From Streptomyces diastatochromogenes (GTDB taxonomy: Bacteria > Actinomycetota > Actinomycetes > Streptomycetales > Streptomycetaceae), in NCBI GenBank assembly GCA_001550305.1, contig LRTP01000231.1, positions 1 through 53,690 of the forward strand: DNA of 53,690 nt. Direction: 5' to 3'. Under the pieces are notes generated by a model that was given only the letters and a program-made list of their open reading frames with translations, was not told where the DNA came from and ran no database searches. A program made the translations under genes and the position numbers. Below, in pieces: positions 1-8,574 of the stretch (position 1 is its first letter; each line of letters opens with the position of its first letter).

Positions 1-55
1 GAAACGGACGGCTCATTCGTACGGCGCCGAGCACCTACAAGATCACATTCCCTGA

Positions 56-790
56 TGGCTTGACACCGCCAACTCGCCCTTAACTACGTGGCATTGGATG
101 CTGGACGCGATCCGCTACCTGGTCGACAACGGCACGAAGTGGCGGGCCATGCCTGCCGACTTCCCACCGTGGGACCGGGTCTACGCGTTCTTCCGGCGCT
201 GGCGCAACCACGATCTGGTCCGCGAGTTCCACGACCGGCTCCGCCGCCTGGTCCGCGAGCGGGCCGGGCGGGACTCGGAGCCGGGCGCGGGCGTGATCGA
301 CTCGCAGTCGGTCAAAGCGGACGCGGTCGTCGGCTCTGACAGCCGCGGCTTCGACGGCGGCAAGCTGATCAACGGGCGCAAGCGGCACGTCGTGGTCGAC
401 ACCCTTGGCCTGCTGCTCGCGGTGATGGTCACCGCAGCGGATGTGGGCGACCGCGCCGCGGCCCAGGTCCTGCTCACCCAGGTCACTGCCGCGCACCACC
501 TGCTGGCCCTGGTCTGGGCCGACGGCGGATACACCGGCAGCCTCGTCGAGTACTGCCTCGCGGCCCTCACCCTGGTCCTCGCCATCGTCAAACGCAGCGA
601 CGACATGCGCGGCTTCGTCGTGCTGCCCAAGCGGTGGATCGTCGAGCGGTTCTTCGCCCACTTGATGCGAAGTCGCCGTCTCGTGCGCGACATCGAGCGT
701 TTCATCGCCAGCGCGGAGGCGATGGTCTACTGGTCGATGACGATGCTCATGACCCGCCGCGTTGCCCGGCCACGTCCTTCGCGAGCGTGA
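56..790 (+). pseudogene. IS5-type DDE transposase, N-terminally truncated
   Basis: The open frame runs from about position 56, with the first ATG at 98 (230 residues). IS5-type transposases are usually about 260-280 residues and begin with a helix-turn-helix region that is missing here, so the 5' end has been lost. The DDE core is present: an Asp in VIDSQSV, an Asp in VWADGGYTG and the terminal Glu in KRWIVERFF, followed by the typical MTRR tail. Its last 44 bases overlap the convergent coiled-coil/winged-helix gene. No inverted repeats were found, because the left side is replaced by unrelated sequence. Probably inactive. Confidence 0.75.
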
Positions 791-1292
791 ATCGGCCAGG
801 TGCCGGCTCGATCAGCCAGCCGCGCGCCGTCAGCCGCTTGGCCTTCGATCGCAGTGCCTCCACCTTTCCCGGTACGGGGTCCAGGCCGAAGCAGGCGGCC
901 ATCTCCTGGCATGTCAACGCTCCTTGACCGAGTCGGTTACGGTCGCTGAGGGCCTGCGGGATGCGCTGGTAGTCCACCGACAGCGCCGACCAGGCCAGCC
1001 CCGCGCGCCACACCGGCACCACTGTTTTCGGCTTCGCCGCCTCCGCCGGTTCGGGCCGCGCCGGTTGCACACCGGGAGCCGGCAGACCCTCGGAGGCAGC
1101 GGGGCCGACGACGGCGTCGTTGCCCGGGGCCAGTACCTCGCCAACGCGTGAGCGGGCGATGACCCACTCGTTCCACTCCCGCTCAGCCACGGCCAGCTCC
1201 GCCTGGAGGCGGTCGACCTCCTCCCGCAGATCGTCGACACAACGGCGAGCGGTGAGCTCACGCTGTTCCAGCAGTCCCACGACCGACGGCAT
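747..1292 (-). CDS. Coiled-coil plus winged-helix protein, probable IS-associated accessory gene
   Basis: About 181 residues from ATG 1292, preceded by GGAGG with a 6-nt gap; an upstream ATG at 1319 is less likely. The N-terminal third is rich in Leu, Glu, Arg and Ala in heptad-like spacing (predicted coiled coil). A Pro/Ala/Glu linker follows, then a C-terminal segment (ALRSKAKRLTARGWL, then PGRFTL) that reads like a winged-helix recognition helix and wing. The plan is the same as the accessory gene at 12979-13401 that is coupled to another IS5-type transposase, and this gene converges on and overlaps a transposase. The function is unknown; a role in regulating transposition is inference. 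Confidence 0.6.
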   Translation of the reverse strand: MPSVVGLLEQRELTARRCVDDLREEVDRLQAELAVAEREWNEWVIARSRVGEVLAPGNDAVVGPAASEGLPAPGVQPARPEPAEAAKPKTVVPVWRAGLAWSALSVDYQRIPQALSDRNRLGQGALTCQEMAACFGLDPVPGKVEALRSKAKRLTARGWLIEPAPGRFTLAKDVAGQRGGS

Positions 1293-1404
1293 CCTCGACC
1301 TCCACCAAAGCAACGACACGACACGTCACCACTGCCACGAGACCGCCGACCCTATGCCTGACCAGCGAGAACGCAGTCCTCAAGCCCGGAAAGACAACAA
1401 CCTC

Positions 1405-1572
1405 TCAGGCTCGGGACTTGGCATGATTGTGGTGCTCGACCGAGTCGTCGCGGGCGACGAATACGTCGGCGACCAGCGTCGGAGGGAACAGGCCGTGCTC
1501 GACGACGCTGGGGGTGGCGCCGAGCAGCGCCGCCAGGCCCGCGAGGTCGTCGTAGGCACAGTGGCGCGCTCC
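1405..1572 (-). pseudogene. Possible C-terminal remnant of ribose-5-phosphate isomerase A
   Basis: About 50 codons ending at a TGA near 1405 contain an ALLGATPSVVEHGLF stretch followed by LVADVFVARDD. This resembles the C-terminal end of RpiA (GVVExGLF followed by an ADVVIVG-type strand). Upstream the frame dissolves into sequence without recognisable coding character, so only the last quarter of the gene would survive. The match rests on a short motif and could be wrong. Confidence 0.35.
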
Positions 1573-1719
1573 ACCTGGACGCCATGAACCACGACCGCTC
1601 CGCAGTGTGTGGGTCGACGGTGGACGGGATGGGAGCTGAGGAGGGTAGCGGGTTGCTGTCGAATGCAGAGCCGTCCCATCGGCCGCGGCGTGACCTTCCA
1701 ACTGCCCTCGGTTGCCGCG

Positions 1720-4338
1720 TCAACCGTCACCCTGCTCGATGTCCAGATGGATCGGACCCCGAAGAACGGGGCTGGGCCGGTACGGCGGCGGGTCGGCGAC
1801 CAGCCTGGGTCGGTCGAGCCGGCGTACCAACTCGGTCAGCGCGATCTGGGTTTCCCGCCGGGCCAGCGGGCCACCGAAGCACAGGTGGATGCCGCTGCCG
1901 AACCCCAGGTGCTGGTTGTCACGCCGATCCGGGTCGAATCGGTCCGGATCGTGGAAGCGCTTCGGATCGCGGCTGCCTGAGGCAAGCATGAGCATGATCT
2001 GCGAGCCCTTGGGGATGACGGTGTCGGCGACGGTGATGTCGCTGTACGCCGCCCGCCAGGGAATGATCTGCACGGGGGGCTCGTAGCGCAGCAGTTCCTC
2101 GACCAGCGGCACGACGAGGTCCGGTTCGTCGCGCAGTCGTTGCAGCACCTGCGGGTGGCGCAGCAGCGTCAGCATGCCGTTGGTGATGAGGTTGACGATG
2201 GTCTCATGGCCGGCGATGAGGAGCAGTTTGGCGGTGGCGACGATGTCGGCGTCGGCCATCCGACCGTCAGGCCCATCGTCGTCGTTGGCCAGCCGTGACA
2301 GCAAGTCGTCTCCCGGCCGGCCGTGGCGCTGTTCCACCAGCTCGCCGAGGCACTGGCGCAGATCTTTGCGGGCCTGTACGCCGTTGTCCAGTTTCTCCTT
2401 CGGGTCGGTCTTGGGGTCGTAGTCGATCGAGTTCATGATGTCGTTCACCCAGAGGTGGAACCTCGGCTCGTTCTCGCGTGGCACGCCGAGCAAGTGACAG
2501 ATCACGGTTACGGGGAACGGGAAGGCGAAGTCATCGACGACGTCGATCTGCTCTTTGCCCGCCAAAACGTCGATCAGGCTGCGGACGGTGGCGGTCAGGA
2601 AGCCTTCAAGTCCGGTCACCAGCCCAGGGGCGTGCGGGGGGCCGAAGTGACGCGTCGCCATACGCCGCAGGCGATCGTGCTCGGGCGAGTCCATGTGGAT
2701 GAACGACGACGCGGCCCATCCCTCGACCGAGGGCATCGGACGCGACAGATTGCGCACGTCGGAACTCAGATGCGGGTCATTCAGTATGTCCGTGATCTCG
2801 CGATAGGCGCTGATGACGTAGCTGCCGTCCTCCTGCCGAGCCACCGGCGTCCTGCGCAACTCGGCATACAACGGGTAGGGGTCGGCCCGGGCGGAGTAGT
2901 CGAAGATCCGTTGCAGCGTCCCGGTCGCAGTCGTCCTGCCTTCCTCCTGCCGATGCCGGTGCACAGCCGTGACGCGGCGCTCACCCGGGTCATGGCCTGT
3001 GACGACCACGGTGGCGCCCTGCGCGAGCAGGGCGGGGCCGGGGAAGTCGACAGGCACCGGTTTCATGTCGGCCGGCTGGTCCGGCGTGGGACAGGGGGGC
3101 GGGAAAGGTGCTGCCGTCTCGATCAACCGTCGGTAGTGGTCCAGCCACTTGCCGTTGTTGAAGCTCACGGCGGCCGTGACGCGGCCCCGATAGCCATATA
3201 CGGTGACGAAACGGTGGTCGTCCAGCGATCCCTGGGTGACGACCACCTCGTCGGCGAAGGTCGGCACGCCGACGGACTTGATGTTGACGCCGAACTGGAT
3301 CGACCAGAACAGCGGGATGGACAGGTGCGGCCAGCGGTCCGCCTGGGCGCTGACCATGTTGTGTGCCGCGACCTCTGCCTGCTCCACGGCGTTGGCCCAA
3401 TGCTCCAGTGCGATGAGCCGGTATTCGTAGATGGGGTTCGGGCAACGTGCCACGTCTCCCGCGGCGAAGACGTCGTCGGCGACGCGGCCATGGATGTCGA
3501 GGGCGCGGCAACCCGTGTCACAGGTGATTCCCCACACGCCCGCCGCCAGTCCCGACTCCCGCAGCCACTCGGTGTTGCGGATGCTCCCGAGCGCCACCAC
3601 CGCCACATCGGCGTCGATAGTGCTGCCGCCGGAGAAGTGGGCGCGGCGGAAGTGCCCCTGGGCGTCGCCTTCCAGCCGGGTGACTTTGACCCCGCAGCGC
3701 AGGTCGACGCCGTGGGCGCGCTGCATGTCCGACGCCACCTCGCCGACCATGGCGCCGAGTGCGCCGACCAGCGGGGCCGGTGCGAGTTCGGCGACGGTCA
3801 CCGGGATGTCCCGCTCGCGGCAGACGGAGGCGATCTCGGAGCCGGTGAATCCCGCACCGATCACCAGTACCCGGGAGGGTCCGGCGGCGAGGGCTCGCTG
3901 CAGGCTCTCGGCATGCTCACGCGTACGTACGACGAACACGCCGTCCAGGGCCGCCTCGGACTCGACGAACCACGGCCGGGCCCGTACCCCGGTGGAGATC
4001 AGCACCCGGTCGAAGGGAACCTCGCGTCCGTCGGCGAGATGTACGTGGTTCGTCGCGAGGTCCAGCCCGCTGGCGGGCACGCCCAGCAGCCACTGCGCAT
4101 CGATGCCACGACGGCGGGGCAAAGTGGTGCCGTCCGCCGGCACCCACCCGGTCAGTACCTGCTTGGACAGCGGAGGCCGGTCGTAGGGCTCGCCCAACTC
4201 GTCACCGATCATGGTCAACGATCCGGTGAAACCCTCGTCTCGCAGAGCCTCCGCGGCCCGCAGCCCCGCCAGCGACGCCCCGACGATCACGATGCGGCCA
4301 TCGCGCTTGAACGCACGCAGGTCGTCGGCACTGGTCAT
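1720..4338 (-). CDS. Ferredoxin/NAD(P)H reductase-cytochrome P450 fusion protein
   Basis: About 872 residues from ATG 4338, whose A overlaps the TGA of the ferredoxin gene (translational coupling). Residues 1-430 are an FAD/NAD(P) oxidoreductase of the ferredoxin-reductase type: FAD motif IVIVGASLAG near 16-25, NAD(P) motif VLVIGAGFTG near 157-166 and the second FAD motif FAAGDVA near 291. After a Pro-rich linker, residue 465 onward is a bacterial P450 with an I-helix AGHET, an ExxR (EELLR) and the heme motif FGSGIHLCFGG with the thiolate Cys near 820. Together with the ferredoxin this could be a two-gene NAD(P)H-to-heme chain. The substrate is unknown. Both domains look intact, and fusion in this order is unusual. 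Confidence 0.93.
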   Translation of the reverse strand: MTSADDLRAFKRDGRIVIVGASLAGLRAAEALRDEGFTGSLTMIGDELGEPYDRPPLSKQVLTGWVPADGTTLPRRRGIDAQWLLGVPASGLDLATNHVHLADGREVPFDRVLISTGVRARPWFVESEAALDGVFVVRTREHAESLQRALAAGPSRVLVIGAGFTGSEIASVCRERDIPVTVAELAPAPLVGALGAMVGEVASDMQRAHGVDLRCGVKVTRLEGDAQGHFRRAHFSGGSTIDADVAVVALGSIRNTEWLRESGLAAGVWGITCDTGCRALDIHGRVADDVFAAGDVARCPNPIYEYRLIALEHWANAVEQAEVAAHNMVSAQADRWPHLSIPLFWSIQFGVNIKSVGVPTFADEVVVTQGSLDDHRFVTVYGYRGRVTAAVSFNNGKWLDHYRRLIETAAPFPPPCPTPDQPADMKPVPVDFPGPALLAQGATVVVTGHDPGERRVTAVHRHRQEEGRTTATGTLQRIFDYSARADPYPLYAELRRTPVARQEDGSYVISAYREITDILNDPHLSSDVRNLSRPMPSVEGWAASSFIHMDSPEHDRLRRMATRHFGPPHAPGLVTGLEGFLTATVRSLIDVLAGKEQIDVVDDFAFPFPVTVICHLLGVPRENEPRFHLWVNDIMNSIDYDPKTDPKEKLDNGVQARKDLRQCLGELVEQRHGRPGDDLLSRLANDDDGPDGRMADADIVATAKLLLIAGHETIVNLITNGMLTLLRHPQVLQRLRDEPDLVVPLVEELLRYEPPVQIIPWRAAYSDITVADTVIPKGSQIMLMLASGSRDPKRFHDPDRFDPDRRDNQHLGFGSGIHLCFGGPLARRETQIALTELVRRLDRPRLVADPPPYRPSPVLRGPIHLDIEQGDG

Positions 4339-4562
4339 CACGGCGACGCCTCCACCGGTGCGTGCCACGCATCCAGCCGGTCGACCAGGATCGCCTGGAA
4401 CGGGCAGGCCGCCGCGGCACGTAGCACCTGGTCGCGCCGGGCGTCGTCGGGGTCCGGGTCGTACATGAGCGCTTTCTCACCGTGCATCCGGAACGCCTCC
4501 GGAGCCAGGAACGCGCGCTGCGCCCACCCCTCGCATGGGGAAAGATCAACGACAACTTTCAC
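4338..4562 (-). CDS. Small 3Fe-4S-type ferredoxin with one cluster Cys replaced by Arg
   Basis: A 74-residue protein starting at GTG 4562, with GGAGG at 4568-4572 five bases upstream. The family pattern is CxxxxxC...CP: Cys10 and Cys53 are present, but position 16, normally Cys, is Arg (CGC instead of TGC). Many P450-partner ferredoxins vary at the middle x position; losing the second ligand itself would be expected to impair the cluster. It should pass electrons from the fused reductase to the P450 encoded immediately downstream. The same frame continues upstream to 5186 with no stop, so an automated caller would make one 282-residue chimera; the ribosome site argues for a separate ferredoxin. 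Confidence 0.8.
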   Translation of the reverse strand: MKVVVDLSPCEGWAQRAFLAPEAFRMHGEKALMYDPDPDDARRDQVLRAAAACPFQAILVDRLDAWHAPVEASP

Positions 4563-5186
4563 CCCGACCTCCACAGGGAGTGGGAGCTGCAAACCCTCAA
4601 GCCGCCGCATTTTGATTACGTAAGCGGCGCTCTTTTGGATTGCCGTTTCGACAGAAACCGTGTGCCCGGATCGGGTGGCCGGTCCGGCCGGTTCGCCGCG
4701 CAGCAGGTCGGGGCGGGCATCCGCGAGGGCGAAGCCTCGCCTGAGCCCGGCGACAAGCGCGTCGTCGATGCGGTAGCGCCGTGCTCGCTCGCCCCGCTGG
4801 AACAGGGGATCCGCGCCATCCGGGCCGACGCGGCGCTGCACCGCCTTGACGCTGGTCAGCGTCCCGTTGATCCGTGACGGCGCGATCGGGGTCGTCGGGT
4901 GATCGGCGAAGTGCTGCTGGATGTCGTCGTAGGAGGCGGCGCCGCCCAGGTCGGTGATTCGGCGCAGCACTGCCCGGGCCCCAGGCATTAGCGTTGCGAT
5001 CACGTGGAACAGCAACCGGTCCGTCCGGCCGCCCTCGAGGTCGTCGTCGGGTAGGTCCTGCGGGCCGGGGCGTGAGTCCGCGGCCGGGGCATCCGGCCAC
5101 GCCTCCGGAACGGCCAGCCGCAGCCCGTAGGCCGCCTGGACTGCGGCCACCGTCTGCTCATGCGACAAACGCGACCCAGAAGGCAA
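4563..5186 (-). CDS. Unrecognised winged-helix-like protein, frame fused to the ferredoxin
   Basis: From ATG 5186 the frame encodes about 208 residues before reaching the ferredoxin start with no stop between. It has an acidic N-terminus, a helical stretch LFHVIATLMPGARAVL, and then RINGTLTSVKAVQRRVG followed by ARRYRIDDALVAGLRR, which reads like a winged-helix fold. The last 30 residues before the ferredoxin (around SVETAIQKSAAYVI) look unlike the rest, so the original 3' end has probably been lost by recombination. I do not recognise the family. Confidence 0.45.
4568..4572 (-). promoter_or_regulatory. Ribosome binding site that fixes the ferredoxin start
   Basis: On the minus strand GGAGG lies five bases before GTG 4562. 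This supports separating the ferredoxin from the longer open frame upstream. Confidence 0.7.
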
Positions 5187-5364
5187 TCCAGAGGGTTGAA
5201 GAACACCCGAACTACAAGCGGACGCTCGATGCCCGCCCCTCGGAGGGGCGCTACGACTTCGTGATTCGAGCTAACGACGATCTCGCACGAGAAATCCACC
5301 TTGCGCTTCTTCCCTTCGTTCTGCCGATCAAGCAGGACCGGTAGACAGGAGGATCCGCATCCGG

Positions 5365-5497
5365 CCACCGTGCGCCTCGTACGCACCGCGGCGTCCAGGA
5401 CGTCCCAGATCATCTGCTCCGCATGCTCGGGCAGTGCCGCGAGCACCTTCGCGGCGGGCAGCGATAGGCGGATCGCGTACGGCTGCTCTCCGGTCAC
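5365..5497 (-). pseudogene. 5' fragment of a small toxin-antitoxin-like or hypothetical gene
   Basis: From GTG 5497 the minus strand reads VTGEQPYAIRLSLPAAKVLA and then EHAEQMIWDVLDAA, a beginning common in short Streptomyces proteins resembling RelE/ParE-type components. After about 45 codons the frame turns into Arg/Cys-rich nonsense, so only the N-terminal part remains. The toxin-family resemblance is weak. Confidence 0.35.
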
Positions 5498-5716
5498 CCC
5501 TTCCCGCTCCGGATCTCTTCGAAGCCGGACTCGTCCCAGCCAGCGGCCACTACCAGGACCACGAGCAGCAGGACCAGGAGCAGCGCCAGGCCGTCGCCGC
5601 AGTCCCTCCTGAGACAAGATGCCTCGGTTTCCTGACCTTCATTCCCCCAGCGGGGTTGATCAGCCAGGCGGGCGTCCTGTGCGCCCGATCGGAGCACGTG
5701 ATTCAAGGGAGCTGTT

Positions 5717-5929
5717 ATGTCTGAGCGCCAGTCCGGCACGGTGAAGTGGTTCAACGAAGAGAAGGGGTTCGGCTTCATCACCCCCGAAAGTGGCCCGGAC
5801 CTCTTCGTGCACTTCAGGGCGATCCAAGGCAGCGGCTTCAAGAGCCTTCGAGAAGGCCAAAAGGTGACCTTCGTTGCGGTGCAGGGGCAGAAGGGCATGC
5901 AGGCGGATGAGGTCATCGCAGAGTCCTGA
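5717..5929 (+). CDS. Cold-shock protein (CspA family)
   Basis: A 70-residue single cold-shock domain, the full family length. RNP1 (KGFGFI) and RNP2 (LFVHF) are both present, with the leading GTVKWFN strand. It should bind single-stranded RNA or DNA and act as an RNA chaperone. The ATG follows an AGGGAG ribosome site. Upstream is about 220 bases without a gene, where its promoter and 5' UTR must lie. One of the clearest intact genes in this part of the window. Confidence 0.95.
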   Translation: MSERQSGTVKWFNEEKGFGFITPESGPDLFVHFRAIQGSGFKSLREGQKVTFVAVQGQKGMQADEVIAES

Positions 5930-5942
5930 GCCCCAGTAGCGG

Positions 5943-6371
5943 TCACAGGACGGCGCCGTGCAGGCTACAGCGGTTTCCGGACAGGGCGTAGCGGCCTGCG
6001 GCGAGGCCGTGCTCGAGGTTCTCGCCGATCGCCTCGCACAGTGGCGCCAAGAGGTCGGCGGCGTCGGTGTCTGACAGGTAGGCCGGAGCGACCTCGAGCA
6101 TCAACTCGCTGATCGCGTAGGTGGTGGCGAAGTCGTCGACGACGCGACGCAGCTCGGTGAGCGCGGGATCCGCCGGCAGATCGGCGGCCACGGGTGCGGG
6201 GCGGACGGCCTGGCGGACAACTGCGCGCACGGTGGGCTCATCGACGGCCGGGAGGCCGCTGTGGGCGAGCGTGGAGAGGCGACGGGTGATCAGCTCCGCG
6301 ACGTCGCCCTGGGACTTGCGATCGCCAACGGGATCCGCCGCGCGGGCCCCGGCCCACCATGTGACCAGCAC
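5943..6371 (-). pseudogene. C-terminal part of a Streptomyces hypothetical protein
   Basis: About 142 residues if read from GTG 6371. The readable part starts at SQGDVAELITRRLSTLA and continues to an acidic helical C-terminus (ELMLEVAPAYLSDTDAADLL). I recall a family of about 300 residues in Streptomyces in which a YGLSQRALIAVSGR segment is followed directly by GDVAELITRRLATLA. That N-terminal half is missing here but survives separately at 26390-26707. Most likely this is the C-terminal half of a split or truncated gene; a short real protein cannot be excluded. Confidence 0.45.
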
Positions 6372-6384
6372 CGACGCTGTGCCC

Positions 6385-6583
6385 TTACTGCTCCCGGAGA
6401 CGGGGGCCGGGCGGATTGGCGGCGGATTCGGCTGAGCGTCCACCGGTCTGGCAGACCAGGCACAGCTCGTGCCGCACCTCATCGGTGACAACCGCCCCCA
6501 TCCCGGCACACCTCGAAGCCCGCGGCCCGCGCCAGGTCGGCGCGGGGGACGGTGCTGGGCGCGTGGTCGGCTCCGTGAGCCAT
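6385..6583 (-). pseudogene. Small cysteine-containing ORF broken by a frameshift
   Basis: ATG 6583 is preceded by AAGGG with a 6-nt gap and reads MAHGADHAPS...AAGFEVCRDGGG before stopping at 6479. One frame over, the text continues as AVVTDEVRHELCLVCQTGG and ends at TAA 6385. Joining them by a one-base shift in the G-rich run near 6495 gives a coherent 65-residue protein with Cys and CLVC pairs, perhaps a small zinc-binding protein. Family unknown. Confidence 0.4.
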
Positions 6584-6693
6584 CGGAGGCCCTTCCATGG
6601 AGGTTCGCGCGGTGAACCCGATGGGTTTCGCGTCCACGTATACGGGGGTCCTCCGGCCACGGCACATCATGCCGAGCAGCACGCCCGGGGCGC

Positions 6694-7335
6694 TCAGGAC
6701 GCGGCGGGGACCGCCGCGTCGAGGCCGCGAGAGGCGACGAGCTGTGCACTGCCGTCGGCCAGGCGGTAGCACAGGCCCACCACGGCGGCCTGGCCGGCGG
6801 CGACCTTCTTTGCGAGTACCCGGGAGCGGTCCAGCAGCAGGTCGACGGTGTGCCTTACGTGTTCGGCGAGGATCTCCTCGGGCTCAGCCTGTCCGGCGGC
6901 CCGTGCTGCCAGCACGCTGGGGGTCACGCGCTCGACGACGTCCCGGATGTATCCGCCCGGTGTCATGCCGCTCTCCAGGGCGGCGCACGCTGCGCCTACC
7001 GCGCCGCACGAGTCGTGGCCGAGGACCACGACCAGCGGGCAGCCCAGGACATCCACGCCGTACTCGATGCTGCCCAGCACCTCCGGGCCCATGACGTGGC
7101 CTGCGGTGCGCACCACGAACAGGTCGCCCAGGCCGCGGTCGAAGATGATCTCGGCGGCCAGCCGGGAGTCGGAGCATCCGAACAGCACGGCGAAGGGCTG
7201 CTGGGACGGGGCGATCTCGGCGCGGCGGGTGGCGTCCTGGTTGGGGTGCGCGGGGGCACCGGCGACGAAGCGCTGGTTACCGGCCAGCAGTAGCTCGAAG
7301 GCGCCGCCGGGCGTCGGGGTCCTGATCTCGGTCAT
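6694..7335 (-). CDS. Beta-class carbonic anhydrase
   Basis: A 213-residue protein of normal length. The zinc ligands and catalytic dyad are visible: CSDSR at 54-58 (Cys54, Asp56, Arg58) and GHDSCGA with His107 and Cys110. It should interconvert CO2 and bicarbonate in the cytoplasm. No signal peptide or membrane segment is seen, so it is not a SulP fusion. It sits alone among broken genes, and the divergent side (7336-7615) holds no clear gene. Confidence 0.94.
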   Translation of the reverse strand: MTEIRTPTPGGAFELLLAGNQRFVAGAPAHPNQDATRRAEIAPSQQPFAVLFGCSDSRLAAEIIFDRGLGDLFVVRTAGHVMGPEVLGSIEYGVDVLGCPLVVVLGHDSCGAVGAACAALESGMTPGGYIRDVVERVTPSVLAARAAGQAEPEEILAEHVRHTVDLLLDRSRVLAKKVAAGQAAVVGLCYRLADGSAQLVASRGLDAAVPAAS

Positions 7336-7615
7336 GGTCGCAGCCTAGGACCCGGCACCAGTCGTCGCACCGCACTGGTCCCTCCGGAGCTCGCCGGATC
7401 GGGTCACGCTGACGGCCTCGTCATCACCCCCTCCTCGGTGCCCGGTTCGACCGTACGACCGCCGGACGCCGCAGGACTCATCGCGGCTCGCGGGATGCCC
7501 TGGGCTAAAGGCGGTCTCTTCTGGGCATGGCCGTCCCGGCGCGCCCGGCGCCGTGCTGGTGAGTCCGACAGATCGTGGCGTTGACGTTCACCGTCCACCC
7601 GATGCGACCGCGTGG
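7336..7615. other. Gene-free stretch
   Basis: Between the carbonic anhydrase start and DUF6233-like copy 1. Only low-complexity Arg/Pro-rich frames with no family resemblance are present. The carbonic anhydrase promoter should lie near 7340-7400, but I could not pick a convincing -10/-35 pair. Confidence 0.4.
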
Positions 7616-7912
7616 TCAGTCGAGGATGCGGAGCTGGGCGTCGGGCTTGCAGCACGTACAGGCGCGCACGCCCGAGCTGAGGAGCCGGCGTGCTTCGTCG
7701 CGCGGGACGGGGCGCCGTCGTCTGCCTGCTGCGTAGCAGCCGCCCACGTGGACTTCGATGGGCGCGCGTCCGTTGCGGATGCCGAGTTCGACGATCCAGT
7801 CCGGCTCCTGGGGCCGGTTCTTCTGGCCCTGTTCCTGTTGCGCTTCCTGCTCTTGAAGGGCGGCGATCTTGGTGTCGATGCGCTGCAGCCACATGGCGTG
7901 CCACATGCGCAT
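7616..7912 (-). CDS. DUF6233-like protein, copy 1
   Basis: A 98-residue protein: MRMWHAMWLQRIDTKIAALQ with a short Glu/Gln-rich coiled coil, a central GGCYAAGRRRRPV segment and a C-terminal CTCCKPDAQLRILD. It matches my memory of the Streptomyces DUF6233 family. A second copy, about 90% identical in both DNA and protein by eye, lies at 47992-48288 directly behind two tyrosine recombinases. The similarity extends about 20 bp upstream of the ATG (TTGACA, then CTGATTCCACAG), suggesting this copy was moved here without its neighbours. Function unknown. Confidence 0.7.
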   Translation of the reverse strand: MRMWHAMWLQRIDTKIAALQEQEAQQEQGQKNRPQEPDWIVELGIRNGRAPIEVHVGGCYAAGRRRRPVPRDEARRLLSSGVRACTCCKPDAQLRILD

Positions 7913-7965
7913 TCTGTGGAATCAGGGCCTGTCAAGCAGCTCGGCAGCGGCAGCGCAGGGACGCC

Positions 7966-8514
7966 CTACGGCCGGAAGCCGTCGATCGCCAGTTCCAGCA
8001 GGCGGTTGGCCTGGGCGGCGCCGTCGGGGTTGTCGGGGGTGCGCCACAGGCAGCTCATGAGCATGATGACGTCGGTGGGGTCGAGCCCGGGGCGTACCTC
8101 GCCGGCGCGTTCGCACGCGTCGAGGAGTCGGCCGACGGCGGCGGTGACGGAAGCGGACGTCGCGCTGACGACCTCCTGTGCGGCGGCGGTGTTCAGTGCG
8201 TCGCCGAGTCCGTGCTTGAGGCGTACGTAGGCGGCGAGGGTGGTGAACCAGTGCCGCAGGGCGTCCAGCGGGGGATGGGCGGCGAGGACGTCCGGCACGG
8301 AGCCGACGAGGCGGTCCACGTCGCGCCGGTAGACCTCCAGGATCAGCGCCTCGCGGGTGGGGAAGTGCCGGTAGAGCGTGCCAGGGCCGACGCCCGCGCG
8401 CTTGGCGATCGAGTTGAGTGAGGCGTCCGCGGACTCGGCGAGCACGTCGTGGGCGACCTGGAGGATCGCCTCCCGGTTCTTCAGCGCGTCGGAGCGCTGC
8501 GGCGCGGCTGGCAT
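7966..8514 (-). CDS. TetR-family regulator
   Basis: A 182-residue protein from ATG 8514, preceded by AGGAGG; the frame is open further upstream, but the ribosome site and homology begin here. The N-terminal helix-turn-helix is typical (LNSIAKRAGVGPGTLYRHFPTREAL), followed by an all-helical ligand-binding domain. It is divergent from the aldo/keto reductase and separated from it by 120 bases holding two copies of an 18-bp palindrome. It is probably an autorepressor and repressor of the reductase gene. Confidence 0.93.
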   Translation of the reverse strand: MPAAPQRSDALKNREAILQVAHDVLAESADASLNSIAKRAGVGPGTLYRHFPTREALILEVYRRDVDRLVGSVPDVLAAHPPLDALRHWFTTLAAYVRLKHGLGDALNTAAAQEVVSATSASVTAAVGRLLDACERAGEVRPGLDPTDVIMLMSCLWRTPDNPDGAAQANRLLELAIDGFRP

Positions 8515-8545
8515 GGGTCCTCCTGGGATGCGGGCGATCGTCCGA

Positions 8546-8574
8546 TTGCGAAGCGGAGAGTTCTCCGCTAACGT
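8546..8574 (+). promoter_or_regulatory. Promoter for the aldo/keto reductase with an operator in its spacer
   Basis: TTGCGA at 8546-8551 and TAACGT at 8569-8574 are 17 bp apart. The first palindrome fills the spacer exactly, as expected for repression by a TetR dimer. Confidence 0.5.

Noticed and set aside
747..1292. Toxin-antitoxin or anti-phage system made of the coiled-coil/winged-helix gene
   Set aside because: Its repeated tie to IS5-type transposases is a simpler explanation, and no toxin-sized partner is present.
2323..4623. 766-codon open frame on the plus strand opposite the P450 fusion
   Set aside because: It mirrors the reductase and P450 codons on the other strand, has low-complexity His/Arg/Gly content and matches no family; a high-GC shadow frame.
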